Assembly (NCBI GenBank): GCA_963691655.1 | Contig: OY829327.1 | Coordinates: 82,534,019 to 82,598,018 of the forward strand | Origin: Toxonevra muliebris | Lineage: Eukaryota > Arthropoda > Insecta > Diptera > Pallopteridae | Reading direction: 5' to 3' | Length of the DNA stretch: 64,000 bases | Shown here: positions 12,245 through 22,562 of the stretch, one piece after another | Layout of the letters: the number at the start of each line of letters is the position of its first letter | Position numbering within the stretch: the first letter of the stretch is position 1 | Program-made: the position numbers and the translations under genes | Notes under the pieces: model-generated | Seen by the model: the letters and a program-made list of their open reading frames with translations, nothing else | Databases searched by the model: none | Told to the model about the DNA's origin: nothing

Positions 12245-12834
12245 ATTTTTAAATACAATAAATTAAATCGATGATACATTTGATGGACCTTATCAGACTA
12301 AGGACAAAGGTAGATAAATGTCTAAAAACTTTAAGAAAAATTTTCCAATTTTTTTCTTAACTTCAAAAAAAATGGCCATAAGTGACAAAAAATTTACAGA
12401 ATAATCAAATTAAATTTTTTCAAATAAATATTCAATTTGCATTCTAATGCATTTTGTTTTTTATCGTGAAGGACATAATTTCGTTAGCTCATTGACTTCC
12501 CACTACCAAAAATAGTAGAGGCTCATTTTTTCCAAATGATCATCATTGGGAATTTGGGCCATTATCAATGATAAGGAACCCGGATGAGGTTGGCTTATAT
12601 TCCCTAAATTCGTGAAGTCACAGCATTGAAAGATATTTTTCTACTCGAAGCACCACGAGTAGATATGAGCAAAAAATGGGTTAAAATTTAATTACATTTT
12701 AAGATTGTCTCCTAAAACTGCATGGGTTTTGATAATAAGATGGAGTTTTTGAGAAAGAATTTTTCATGTTGAAAACGAATCTGAGGTCAAAAATTCCCAT
12801 CACGTCCAAAACCTCCCCCCTAAATACGGCCTTG
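12245..12834 (+). mobile_element. hAT-like MITE, CARGGCCGTA family, copy a (5' end degraded)
   Basis: Internal sequence (GATGGACCTTATCAGACTAA, the ATGATCATCATTGGGAATTT stretch) and the right terminus CCCCCTAAATACGGCCTTG match the better preserved copy at 29665-30761. The left CAGGGCCGTAGCC terminus is not recognisable, and an internal deletion joins CATCACGTC directly to the terminal C-rich tract. Non-coding. Confidence 0.7.
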
Positions 12835-12885
12835 ACAAATATAATACCATATTTTTGATTTTCCCCATATAAAGGGTGGAAAAAT

Positions 12886-13150
12886 GATCACCATAGCCTA
12901 GTGCCCGGGTTCAATGTTCGGCGCTCTCAAGAATCTTAAAATAGAAAATAAAAATTTGTCTACACGGCATCACTTCTTGGCTGCCAATGACAAACTTCCA
13001 AGAGTAAAAATTGCCTAGGAAAAGCTTTTCACTTTACTTTTCGGATCCCGCATTAAACTGTTGGTGGCTTCCATTCGTGTACAAATACACCTCACACAAC
13101 ATGAATGGAAGCAAAAAGCTCCGACCCATCAAGGGTTATTTTGCCGAGTT
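12886..13150 (+). mobile_element. tRNA-derived SINE, second family, degraded copy
   Basis: Begins GATCACCATAGCCTAGTG (A-box like, followed by an internal deletion) and CCCGGGTTCAATGTTCGG (B-box like). A core follows, CTTGGCTGCCAATGACAAA, then CTTTTCACTTTACTTTTCGG and CACACAACATGAATGGA. The same core, in opposite orientation, is at 14951-15249. Confidence 0.68.
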
Positions 13151-14016
13151 GGATTGTTAGATAGAAAACTTTGGGTTTGTTACATTACTATTTTCGATGT
13201 AAGAAAGCACCTTGTTCGGACGGCAACAGAAGATATCTGGCTGAAATTTGGACAAATATTCACTAGTAGGTAACTAGTAGTTCGAAGATTATGTGAAATC
13301 AGATCAATTTAATGAAAATAAAATTTGATGAAAATAGTAATAGTATCTAATTAGAGTTAATTAGCATTATTATCTAGTTCTAATAGTATCTATTAGAATT
13401 AATTTATTAACATTTTATAGCTCGAGCGCACAGCAACACATTTCAAAAAAAAAAAAAAAATAAAAAAATTCGTTGCGATTCGTGTTTCCCGTGGAGTTGC
13501 CCACGTGGCATAAAAGATATTAAATGGAAATTTATGCAAATTCACAGATTTTATCTTTCTTTACGTAATGTTAATTCTAACTTGTACAAGGACATACTAC
13601 TTACTTTTAGTTTGCGTTTTGTAATTGCATTTTTAACGGTTGACGACAAAAAAAAAATAAAAAGTGGATGTATAAAAAAAAAAAATTTTGTGATTTTAAA
13701 TGCATAAGTAAGGTTCATTTATTGTAGTTACGAAAAGTTTTAACAAATGTTCGACAGTTCCTCAGCTTACTGTAAGCAATAATTTTATGCTCATCATGCT
13801 AGACTACCACCTCAGGAGTCCCAAGATCGATACCCGGCAAGAGCATAGCCGTACGCTTTTCGTTTGACTTGGACATTTTTAATCAAAACTCCGAAATTTA
13901 CAGTTTAGAAACATCAATGTCAACACCAGAACATTTAGTGCTAGTGTATGTACTTATAACATCTTTATATATGATAGATGATTCTAAAAATTATTTAAAA
14001 ACTTGCACCAATTTAA
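13151..14016. other. AT-rich DNA without a recognised gene
   Basis: Holds A-runs at 13446-13460 and 13674-13685 and a low-complexity TAGTATCTAATTAGA stretch. A short piece at about 13790-13845 (AGATCGATACCCGGC) faintly resembles a B box but has no convincing partner. Confidence 0.5.
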
Positions 14017-14384
14017 TCTTTATATATATAATCGTAGAAATTTGTGTGTATGACATCGTGTAACTTCTGAACGACTGGACCGATTGAAGTCATATTTCCA
14101 GAATATATTTTCTTGGGCTGGAGGATGGATCATAGCTATTCATAATGGTAATAAGTAAAGTGGGCGTGGCACCTCCCATACAATCCAAATAGTTTTTTGG
14201 GCATATCTCAAGAACCATTTATAGCACAGTACAGAAATTTGGAACAATAACGACAAATTGGGTGTGGCACCTTCCATATAACCTGAATTTCCATTATGAG
14301 ATATCTTAGGAGGCATTTATGGGTACTAAAATTTAAATTCTTTCAGTTTCTTGGATTAGTGGGTGTGGCGCTATGCTTCACTTT

Positions 14385-14880
14385 TATTTTCTACTACTAA
14401 TTCTACTACTAATTCTACTACTATTTTCTACTACTTTTTTCTTAATTTCTACTACTAATTCTACTACTATTTTCTACTACTTTTTTCTTATTTTCTACTA
14501 CTATTTTAGTACTTTTTTCTACTACTTTTTTAATACAGCTTTTCTTATTTCCTACTACTCCTTCCCACTATTTTTCACATCTATTTTTTACTACTTTTTT
14601 ACAGTTTTTTCTACTACTATTTTTTATTATTATTTCCACCACTCTTTCTACTCCATTTTTACTATTTTTGTACTACTATGTTTAACTATTTTTCTAATAC
14701 TTTTTCTGCTACCTTTTTACTACTTCTTTACAACAATTTGTAATACAATTTTCTATTCCTTTTCCTACTACCTTTTCTGCTACTATTTTTACTACTATTT
14801 TCTTCTACTTTTTTGCTGCTATTTTCTACTACTGTTTCCATTCCTTTTTCTACTATTATTTCTACTACTTTACGAAATAT
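14385..14880 (+). repeat. Pyrimidine-rich tandem array (TTCTACTAC-like units) in the Helitron
   Basis: About 500 bp of degenerate TTTTCTACTAC and TTTTTCTACTA units, almost free of G. It gives a 170-codon open frame rich in Phe, Tyr and Leu that is an artefact of composition. A related shorter array lies at 15600-15790. Confidence 0.85.
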
Positions 14881-14950
14881 CTTAAGACTCTGCCTAGTTA
14901 TCTTAAAATCCGATAGGTGACGCTGTAACAAATTCTATACTACTATTATG

Positions 14951-15249
14951 GCACAACAGCCCATGGAGGGCCAAGGCCGAGCTTTTCGCATCCATTCATG
15001 TTGTGTGAGTTATATTTATACACGAATAGAAGGGACCTACAGTTTTATGCCGAATCCGAACGGCAAAGTGAAAAGCTTTTCATAGGCATTTTTTTACTCT
15101 TGGAGGTTTGCCATTGCCAGCCAAGAGGTGAAATGTGCCATGTAGAAAAATTTTTATTTTTGATTTTTTTTTTGAGCGTGCCGAGATATGAACTCGGGCA
15201 CTTCTGCGTAGCAGTCCAACACACTAACCACTAGGCTACAGCGACCACT
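14951..15249 (-). mobile_element. tRNA-derived SINE, second family, nested in the Helitron
   Basis: On the minus strand the head is GTGGTCGCTGTAGCCTAGTG GTTAGTG (A box) with GAGTTCATATCTCGG as the B box, then a T/A-rich linker. The core follows: CTTGGCTGGCAATGGCAAA, GCCGTTCGGATTCGGCATA and ACTGTAGGTCCC. The core is recognisably the same as in the dimeric SINE (GCCGTTCGGAATCGGCG, ACTGTAGG), so the two SINE families share a central domain. Target duplication not clear. Confidence 0.78.
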
Positions 15250-15599
15250 ATATTTATAATAAATATGACATTGGTTCAAATTTTTAAATAATTTCAAGAA
15301 TGGTCTTAGATATGAATATAGAACGTCCTAAAAAATTGTTTCTATAATTCAACTGAACCATAATAAAATTAATCCTAATATTCTTTTGGGTATATCTCAA
15401 GAAATTTGGTACAAGAACGTGAATTAACAATGCCATGCTACAACAAAAATATGGGTGGGTTGACAAAGGGGGTGTGGCACCTTGCATATACCCTGAATTT
15501 TCATTACGGGATATCTTAGTATGGAAGTATTATTTGTCAATACCGGATTTAAAAAATTCTCTCAGTTTGTTGGATTAGTGGGAGTTGATCCATGCTCTA

Positions 15600-15790
15600 C
15601 TTCTATTTTCTACTACTATTTTAATTTATTTTTTCCAACATTGTCTTCTTACTACTTTAACTACTTATACTTTTTAGCTACTACTTTTTTACTACATTTT
15701 TCTACAATTTATTGTTATTTTGAACTACTGCGTTTTTACTGTTTTTTCTACTTTTATTTTTTATTATTATTATTTTTTACTATTATTTCT
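15600..15790 (+). repeat. Second pyrimidine-rich array in the Helitron
   Basis: Degenerate CTACTAC/TTTTT units matching the array at 14385-14880. It sits in the same position of the second internal repeat. Confidence 0.75.
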
Positions 15791-16176
15791 ACTAATTTAT
15801 GAAATATCTCAAGAACCTGCCTAGCTATGTCAAAATCCGATAGGTGGCGCTGTAATAAATTCTGTAATAAATTCTATTTTTATAATAAATAGCAAATGGT
15901 TCCATCTTTTTCAATAGTTTTTGGAATTAGATATAACTTCTAGAACGGTCTTTGATATTCTTCTGCAAATTAAATAGTTTTAAAAATGCCAATTTTGATG
16001 CTTTATTTTTAAATCTAAAATTTTTACCAAATTCAATGTACGTCCTTTAAGGTTGAATTGTCATTACCAATGTTCAATTTTAAACACCAACAAACTTCAT
16101 TCTTCTTCATTGAAATAAACTTCAATTTCTTGCTTCTTCGTAGAAAGGGCAGAACAACGTCTGCCGGGTCAGCTAG

Positions 16177-16740
16177 TAAATCAATATTTATTCCATGACA
16201 TGTGTAGTAGAGTTACGCACTTGTGCATAGAATTGAAACCAAAACGCGGTTCGTGTTTTGTTATGTTTGATTGAGTCAAGAGAAAATTTTTTGCAAATCG
16301 TTCATTGTTTGGCCTCTTAAAACCGCCCAAGTTTGTAATAACTTATTTTCTTTGTTCTACGAAATTAAATTTGGATATCGTATCTGTATTAGAGATGGGC
16401 GCGTGAGTACTTTTTGACCCACACATGACCACGACTTTGAAAATATTCTGTATTTCATCAAAAGTATGTACATTTTACCAAAACTTAAACTAAACGTATA
16501 CTTATTTAAGAACATACGAATTTGACTTATAATACGTCGTCAGTCAGAATAAAAAAGGTTATAAACCACTATAAATATTAATTGTTTTACTTAAATTATT
16601 ATCAAATTCATTTATAAGCTCATTTCTATATGCTAGGGCTTTTACAATATAATACACTAATGGTTTAAAAACTAATGGATTTTAAACTTAAAATATTAAC
16701 AAATTCTTCCTCGCTTAAGATTCCTCTGTTAAAATAAATA
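16177..16740. other. AT-rich spacer
   Basis: No recognisable gene or repeat. Confidence 0.5.
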
Positions 16741-16742
16741 TA

Positions 16743-17210
16743 TCAAAATTCTTGTAACATTGGACACGCGCCTTGGAAGTGATATATATTTTCGGTATCG
16801 TATTTATTGCATATAGAGCAAAAACTCGATTTAAATGTGTTTGTTTGAAACCTGTTTCCATTTAAATTTAGAAGGTCTCTTTTTGCTTTAAAAATCCACA
16901 GACTGATGTGTCTGACTGATGCATCTACCATTTATGACACACCCACTTTATCATCAAATTTACTGTAGAATCTACTAATTTCTTCCGCCCTGATTGCCCA
17001 CTTTCTATTTTCTTCTTCTTTAATCGCTTTAATAAGATTCCGTTTTTTTCTATATCACTCGATATTACTCATATTTTCTAACTTCCATTAGATGCAGTGA
17101 TAATTTTCAATCACATTTAATTCGCTAAACCAAGCCAGTTGATGTTGCAATAATTTTTTTGACAAAATATGAGACAGACGTTTTTCATTATATACGAAAA
17201 GCGTTTTAAA
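16743..17210 (-). pseudogene. Non-LTR retrotransposon ORF2 C terminus, fragment
   Basis: Minus-strand translation gives a fragment ending in FCSICNKYDTENIYHFQGAC, a CxxC...H....C motif followed by PMLQEF. This is the kind of zinc-binding C terminus found after the reverse transcriptase in several non-LTR clades. The frame extends upstream through RNLIKAIKEEENRKWAIRAE with a stop in between (about 16932) and further weakly coding sequence to about 17210. No reverse-transcriptase core remains. Clade not assignable by eye. Confidence 0.55.
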
Positions 17211-17508
17211 TATATAAAGCAAATGTGTAAATCTACAGTGAATATATGCTCACTTTCATAATAATGTAAGAGGGTGTAAAGAATGGGAGCTTCAAGACTC
17301 TTTTGAAGCTCTTATCGTCCTGGTGCAATGACCGAGGACTATTGGTCAATGCATCTAAGACTAAGCCGGTTCTATTCATTCGGAAGCACTCTTTTCCCAC
17401 ACAAATTTTGATGATGGTAAGATACTAAATGAAACCAAATATCTTTAACCATCTGTTGATCTCACCCTCTCCTCACTCTCCTTTGGCAACAGCTTCAGCA
17501 CACATATT

Positions 17509-18636
17509 CACGGTTGCCACTTATACATTTTATTTTGTACCAATATTTAAAAAAAAATGTACCAAATGGGAGAAAAATTTACCAAAATAATAAGTAACAT
17601 TAATGTGTTATTTTACACGCCACTGGCTCTCGTAGATGGTAGAATTGTTTATTTTTAATAATTATTTCCTATTTTTTACAACGATTATCAACAAAAAAAC
17701 AACGCGATTTTTGAAAAAAAAATTTTGGAAGTCCGCCATTTTGTTATTTTTTAATCAAAATATTTAAATCTACTACCTGCTAGAATGGCAATCCTACAGA
17801 ACAATAATCTATCAAAATTTTTTGTTTAAGATGACTTCAAGTACCGAAATCACCCGGGCCCGCCAAACACAATTTTTTTTTAGGTACCCACTTCGAACGT
17901 AAAAATTACTAAAAAATATCGTAAAATAAACAGCAAAATATTTTTTTTTGTTCAGTTGAAGATGTCAGTAAGAACATATAATAAAATTTAAATGATTATA
18001 TTTTATTTTGTTATAATAAAGAATTCGCGAAATAACCGTAAAAATTAGGCCGGAATACCAGAGTTAATAAAAAGTACCACATTAATTGAAATATATTTTG
18101 TATTTTAAAAATAGTCTTTGGCAAACTAGATATAATGAGACTATTAACGTCCGACACAAAATTCTTTTGAAAGCATTATATCGTCGTCGTTCTGGCAGAA
18201 TTCACGTCAAGTCAATTTTTTTAATTTCTGAGATGAAGTTAGTTTATGTAGTGCATGGGGCTCTACGAACACTGACAAAACTGAAAAAGTTAACAGATTG
18301 ATACACACATTAGTATACGTTTTTACTGGATCATCAAAAATCTAATTTATTACGTCAGTTGAATTATAAAAGCTAATTCATATGGATCCAACCAAAAAAA
18401 TTAATTTGGACTTAGTGATTTCTGCCTGAACGACGACGATGCATCATATATATTTAAATTTTACCATTTTCAACAAAAAATATTTTGAAAATAAGTTTAC
18501 AATTCTTAATTATTATAAAAGCCATCTTTGAACACAGAATGTACGAAATTTTAAAACATGTACCAATGTACCAAACGCAGAAAAATGGGAAAAAATGTAC
18601 CAGTTTTGGTAGAATTGTACCAAAGTGGCAACCGTG
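17509..18636. mobile_element. hAT-like TIR element with perfect 8-bp TSD CACATATT
   Basis: The inverted ends CACGGTTGCCACTT and AAGTGGCAACCGTG are flanked by CACATATT at 17501-17508 and 18637-18644, a perfect duplication. Subterminal TGTACCAA motifs recur on both sides in opposite orientation. The interior is AT-rich with no transposase-like frame, so it is non-autonomous. The 8-bp duplication points to the hAT or P superfamily. Confidence 0.82.
18180..18441. repeat. Nested short inverted-repeat element
   Basis: ATCGTCGTCGTTCTGGCAGA at the left and ATCGTCGTCGTTCAGGCAGA read inward from the right form about 20-bp inverted ends, flanked by GCATTAT and GCATCAT. Probably a small MITE inside the larger hAT-like element; superfamily not assignable. 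Confidence 0.5.
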
Positions 18637-18850
18637 CACATATTTAATTTCGTCCATGTGATACGCCCTGATGCCATCGAAGTGTATACTGATGGTTTAA
18701 AATTGGATGGCAAGGTTGGGGTGGAGTTCACTCATTTCACTGGCTTGACTAGAAGGGATCAAGAAGTAAGAACTCGCGCCATAGGGTATCACATTGAACC
18801 CATAGGTCTCAATGTTTTCTTTTTGAACAGCCGCAACAACCTAACCTAAT

Positions 18851-19836
18851 TTTGTGCAGTTATATACTAACCCCGAAAATCCTGAAATTTTTTTTGTTTT
18901 CAATCCCGGAATTTTTTTTTTTAAAATAATTCTTATTTATTTTTTATTCAAACTCTCTCCCTCAAAGAAAAATCCTGCGGCGAGGCCTAAGCTGACACAT
19001 AATTAAACGTTGACACATACGAGAATTGTGCTAGTGAAAAGGATTTGTGCATTAAAGCGAAATTAGTTTTCGTTTTGTATTTTCTTCTCGGCTAGGTACT
19101 AATTAAAAATCTGTCAGTTTTTTTTTTCGTTTCCGCCTTTTGCTTTAATGCTTCACAATGTACCAAACAAGTACAATCAGCAGCTAAATCGGAGCGTATT
19201 ATTCCGCACAATTTATATTTTCATAAGCAATTTAACTGCATTAGCAAATTCATTATAATGCCACAACCAAACTCTTTCGCCCGGCACAATACCTATACCG
19301 CATACATTTACAGTTTTCTTTACACACATACATACATACATACAAAACAAAAGAGAAGAAAGGAGTATAAGTGTGCGGCAACGATGCGATGGTGAGAGAA
19401 ATGGAGAGCGTTTGAAAATTTCATTGCCTCAGTGGTACTTAAAATTTAATTTTAATTTCGCTACATGTGCCGCAGCATGCGAAACCATCTCTATTAGAAT
19501 CAGTGTTGATATTTTAAATTTTTCAAAAGTGCCTAAATTATGTGAAAACTGTGCCTTTCTGAGTATGATTGTACTTAAAAAAGGATTTTTTGTTTTAGAA
19601 TCTTTTTAATATATTTTCTGCATTTTGGAGTAGCAATATATGCGTATATGCATAGAATAAAGCTATACTATAGCTAAAGCCGTGACAAGTATAACAAAAT
19701 TATTTTGATGTAAAATATTACATTGATTTAACTCATTCCATACATTGCGTACATAAAAAATAAACAAACTTAACGAAACATACAAAAAAATTAGTTAGGC
19801 ACTTCATATTTTCTATTACATAAAATAACATATTAA
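18851..19836. other. AT-rich DNA without a recognised gene
   Basis: Includes T-runs and a (CATA)n stretch at 19326-19342. No gene or repeat recognised. Confidence 0.5.
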
Positions 19837-20357
19837 CCCATTGACGCTCGAATTATAATGGGGCTTGAAAGAAACTTTTTGTTGTGAAATTATGGTTACT
19901 TACATCTACCACAATCAGGACACCGAATTTCTTGCTTCTACATTCATTTATTTGTCCTTTATTAAAGGTTAAAAAAAAACATAGCTATGAAGCTGTAGAC
20001 AACCACTGGATAACTCCTTTTCTCCAATTTTTTGATTTTCATATTCTCTTATCTTTTATAAACATATCTGATAAAAAAAATTTCCGGTTAGTTATAATTT
20101 AATGCATTATTTTTCAAAAATAGGGCAAAATATTTTACTAAAAATTTTTGCACTTAGGTTTTTTGCTGGACTTCAAAGACAAAACATTAAAAAGAAATTA
20201 CTAAAGCAAGAAATTTCAAATATACGGTAATGAGCAAACGTGAAGAATACCTAACAGAACCGAATACAAATAGCGTTAAAAGTAATATCTTTCAAACATT
20301 TTATTTATGTCACATAAAAGTGAATCTTGCATATACGCAACGTTGGTTATGAAAGAG
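19837..20357. mobile_element. TTAA-flanked MITE (piggyBac-like), copy 1
   Basis: Flanked by TTAA (19833-19836 and 20358-20361). One end reads CCCATTGACGCTCGAATTAT; the other, read inward, CTCTTTCATAACCAACGTTG then TGCGTATATGC. The copy at 48694-49191 in the opposite orientation has the same ends and interior. It is non-coding. The TTAA duplication suggests mobilisation by a piggyBac-type (or Kolobok-type) transposase. Confidence 0.75.
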
Positions 20358-20361
20358 TTAA

Positions 20362-20689
20362 GAAAAGGTGTAAGCTTAGTTACAACAAGAAAATTGAATT
20401 GAGTGCAAAAATAAGATTAATAACGCTACAAAACAAAAGAAAAATTCCATAAATTTTATACTTTTGTACTTAACACACGCTCCTTTTCCTTAATCCAATA
20501 CTTTGCTGATTATACTTCAAGTCCTTATCCTTTAGGATATTTCAAAATCGGTATAATTTCGATTGCGGTTAGATCCCTTGTTTGTACTACAACAGCGCAG
20601 GTGTTAAGCTAAAGTTTATATCGGCATTCTGTTTCCACCAAAAAAAAAAACGGGAGTTTATCTGAGCACACTCCTGAGAAGCGCTAAGA
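20362..20689. other. AT-rich spacer
   Basis: Nothing recognised apart from an A-run at 20640-20650. Confidence 0.45.
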
Positions 20690-20697
20690 CTAGTGAC

Positions 20698-21347
20698 TAG
20701 TGTTACGTCAATACGAGTAACTACAAGAATTTTTTTCGAATACTGAGTCCTTTTGTACTCGAATCTTTTAAATGAGTATTTACCTTGGATCGAGTAAATC
20801 ATATGCGCATTTACGAGTACTTTCAACTCTTGCTTATTGTAGCGTTTCGAAATGAAAATTTTTTTCAATTTTAAAATAATTTTGAATACTTGGCAAATCA
20901 ACTCTGCAAATTATTTACAGAAAACTTATAACAAATATTAATAAATTTTCTAGGGATTACTCTATGCAAACCTAAAAAAAAATTTAATATAAATGCAAGT
21001 AAATTTAATTTGCAGCTTTTGCTGCTTGTTTCTCCAAATTTCTAGTATTTTTAGTTTAAGCTACAGACCTTTAACTTAACAAAATTGAAATTTGGAGATA
21101 AGAACAGCAAAAGCGCATGAAATTTAAAAGGAAAAATGAAATCTTGTATGCAGAAAGAGGTTTTTTTGTTAAAAGACCTCAATATGAATAGTGATATTTT
21201 TAATTTTTTTGTGAAAAAAAATGGGTTGATTACGATACGAGTAAATATCGATACTTTTGCTCAAATATTTGAGTAGCATCGATACTTTTATTTGATACTT
21301 TTAATGAGTACACTTATCGAGTAAATCATGATATCGACGTAACACTA
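20698..21347. mobile_element. hAT-like MITE, TAGTGTTACGTC termini
   Basis: Ends TAGTGTTACGTCAATA and, inward from the right, TAGTGTTACGTCGATA. They are flanked by CTAGTGAC and CTAGTGCC, an 8-bp duplication with one mismatch. The subterminal regions repeat ACGAGTA/GAGTAAATC motifs. No coding capacity. Confidence 0.72.
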
Positions 21348-21702
21348 CTAGTGCCTTAAGCAGTTTGAAAACCCACAAAAGGTCGAAAAAAGGTACAATT
21401 GTACCTACTTAAAATATCAACACTGTTTAGAATGCTTCCTCAGTTGCTTATGTTACTACTGCGATCTCTCTCTGTCTCTCTGCCTCCTCGTTTTTCGTTA
21501 TGTAATACTATAATTTTATCGACGTAACACTACTAGTGCCTTAAGCAGTTTGAAAACCCACAAAAGGTCGAAAAAGGTACAATTGTACCTACCTAAAATA
21601 TCAACACTGTTTAGAATGCTTCCTCAGTTGCTTATGTTACTGCTGCGATCTCTCTCTCTCTCTCTCTCTGCCTCCTCGTTTTTCGTTATGTAATACTATA
21701 AT
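21332..21702 (+). repeat. Tandem duplication of a 185-bp unit
   Basis: Unit 1 (21332-21516) and unit 2 (21517-21702) are nearly identical, differing mainly in one A-run and in the length of a CT microsatellite (TCTCTCTCTGTCTC against a longer pure run). Each starts with the last about 16 bp of the hAT-like MITE, so the duplication is younger than that insertion. Confidence 0.88.
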
Positions 21703-22559
21703 ATTTACGTTAAGCGACAGCAATAAGTATCTTAAGGACTTTTGTTTTTTTAATTAAAATATAAAAATTATATAAATTTATACGTCGCCGTTTTCCTCAA
21801 AGACAAAAAACGAAAGAAGAAAAGTGAGACTTAAAACTTTACTTTATTCAAATTGATTTTATGGCTGTTGTTGTTGTTTTTCTTTTTATGGTTATTTTAA
21901 CATTTTGAAATGCAAACTTAGCACACAATATGTAAATAGAAAAATAATATTTCTATACTAAAAATTCGAAAAAGGCGGAAATTTGTTGCAGTATAAAAGT
22001 GAATTCAAAGAAACCAAACATTAAAAAGGATGATAAGTAGCTGAAAGCAGTTACTGCAAAAGCTCCAGTTATCTCAATTTAAATGCAGAAACAAAAGCTT
22101 TTTAAACGTGGTGCACTGTTTCTACCATGAAATACCTATAGCCATGGAACAAGAAGCTCTGTCGTTGGGTTGCTAAAGAGTTCTTGTTTCTTCTTCCCTC
22201 CCTTTAGAAAATATTTATTTCCTTTGCATCTTTTAAATGAATATTTTAATAAATATTTATTTATTTTCGATTGCGAATCAAATCAGCAATCAAAACACAA
22301 TATCCGTTAACAAAGCAAAGCTACGTTGGCATATCTTGCATTAATATGTCACTAACACAAACTTTTTGGTTTCAAAATCGATATATGCACAACTGTGAGA
22401 TATCTACACGTTGTAGTTCTACTATTATATCCACATGCTTTGTATTAGCATATGTATGCATATCACCAAATTTTCAAACTAATTAGAATATTTTCGAGTA
22501 GTTCGTTAGTTTGGATATTTCAGGATATTGATAGGAAATTTGTATTCAAAAATAAATAG
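21703..22559. other. AT-rich DNA without a recognised gene
   Basis: No recognisable gene, tRNA or repeat. Confidence 0.5.
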
Positions 22560-22562
22560 TCA

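Larger units (their letters stand above)
14017..16176 (+). mobile_element. Non-autonomous Helitron-type element
   Basis: The 5' end is TC at 14017, preceded by A. The 3' end is CTAG at 16173-16176, followed by T, so insertion was between A and T without duplication. A 6-bp perfect hairpin, GGCAGA-ACAACG-TCTGCC at 16148-16165, sits seven bases before CTAG. These three features are the hallmarks of Helitrons. There is no Rep/helicase coding sequence. Internally it holds two diverged direct repeats (14150-14890 and 15390-15860), each with a GGGTGTGGCACCTT box followed by a pyrimidine-rich tandem array. A SINE sits between them. Confidence 0.82.
17285..18850 (+). pseudogene. I/LOA-type non-LTR fragment (RT thumb + RNase H start), split by a hAT-like element
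   Basis: At 17302-17420 the plus strand reads LLKLLSSWCNDRGLLVNASK followed by TKPVLFIRK, then after a frameshift FDDGKILNETKYL. This is the conserved thumb region after the YADD box in I/LOA-type elements. At 18655-18760 it reads DAIEVYTDGLKLDGKVGVEF, the start of an RNase H domain with its first catalytic Asp in YTDG. The two pieces lie on the same strand and are separated by the TIR element at 17509-18636, whose 8-bp target duplication CACATATT marks the break exactly. The region between thumb and RNase H was also shortened before that insertion. Confidence 0.72.

Noticed and set aside
13786..13850. Additional tRNA-like SINE head
   Set aside because: Only a weak B-box-like string; no A box at the right distance and no core.
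14373..14885. 170-codon open frame as a membrane protein gene
   Set aside because: It is a Phe/Tyr/Leu-rich reading of a pyrimidine tandem array inside a Helitron-type element; composition explains it.
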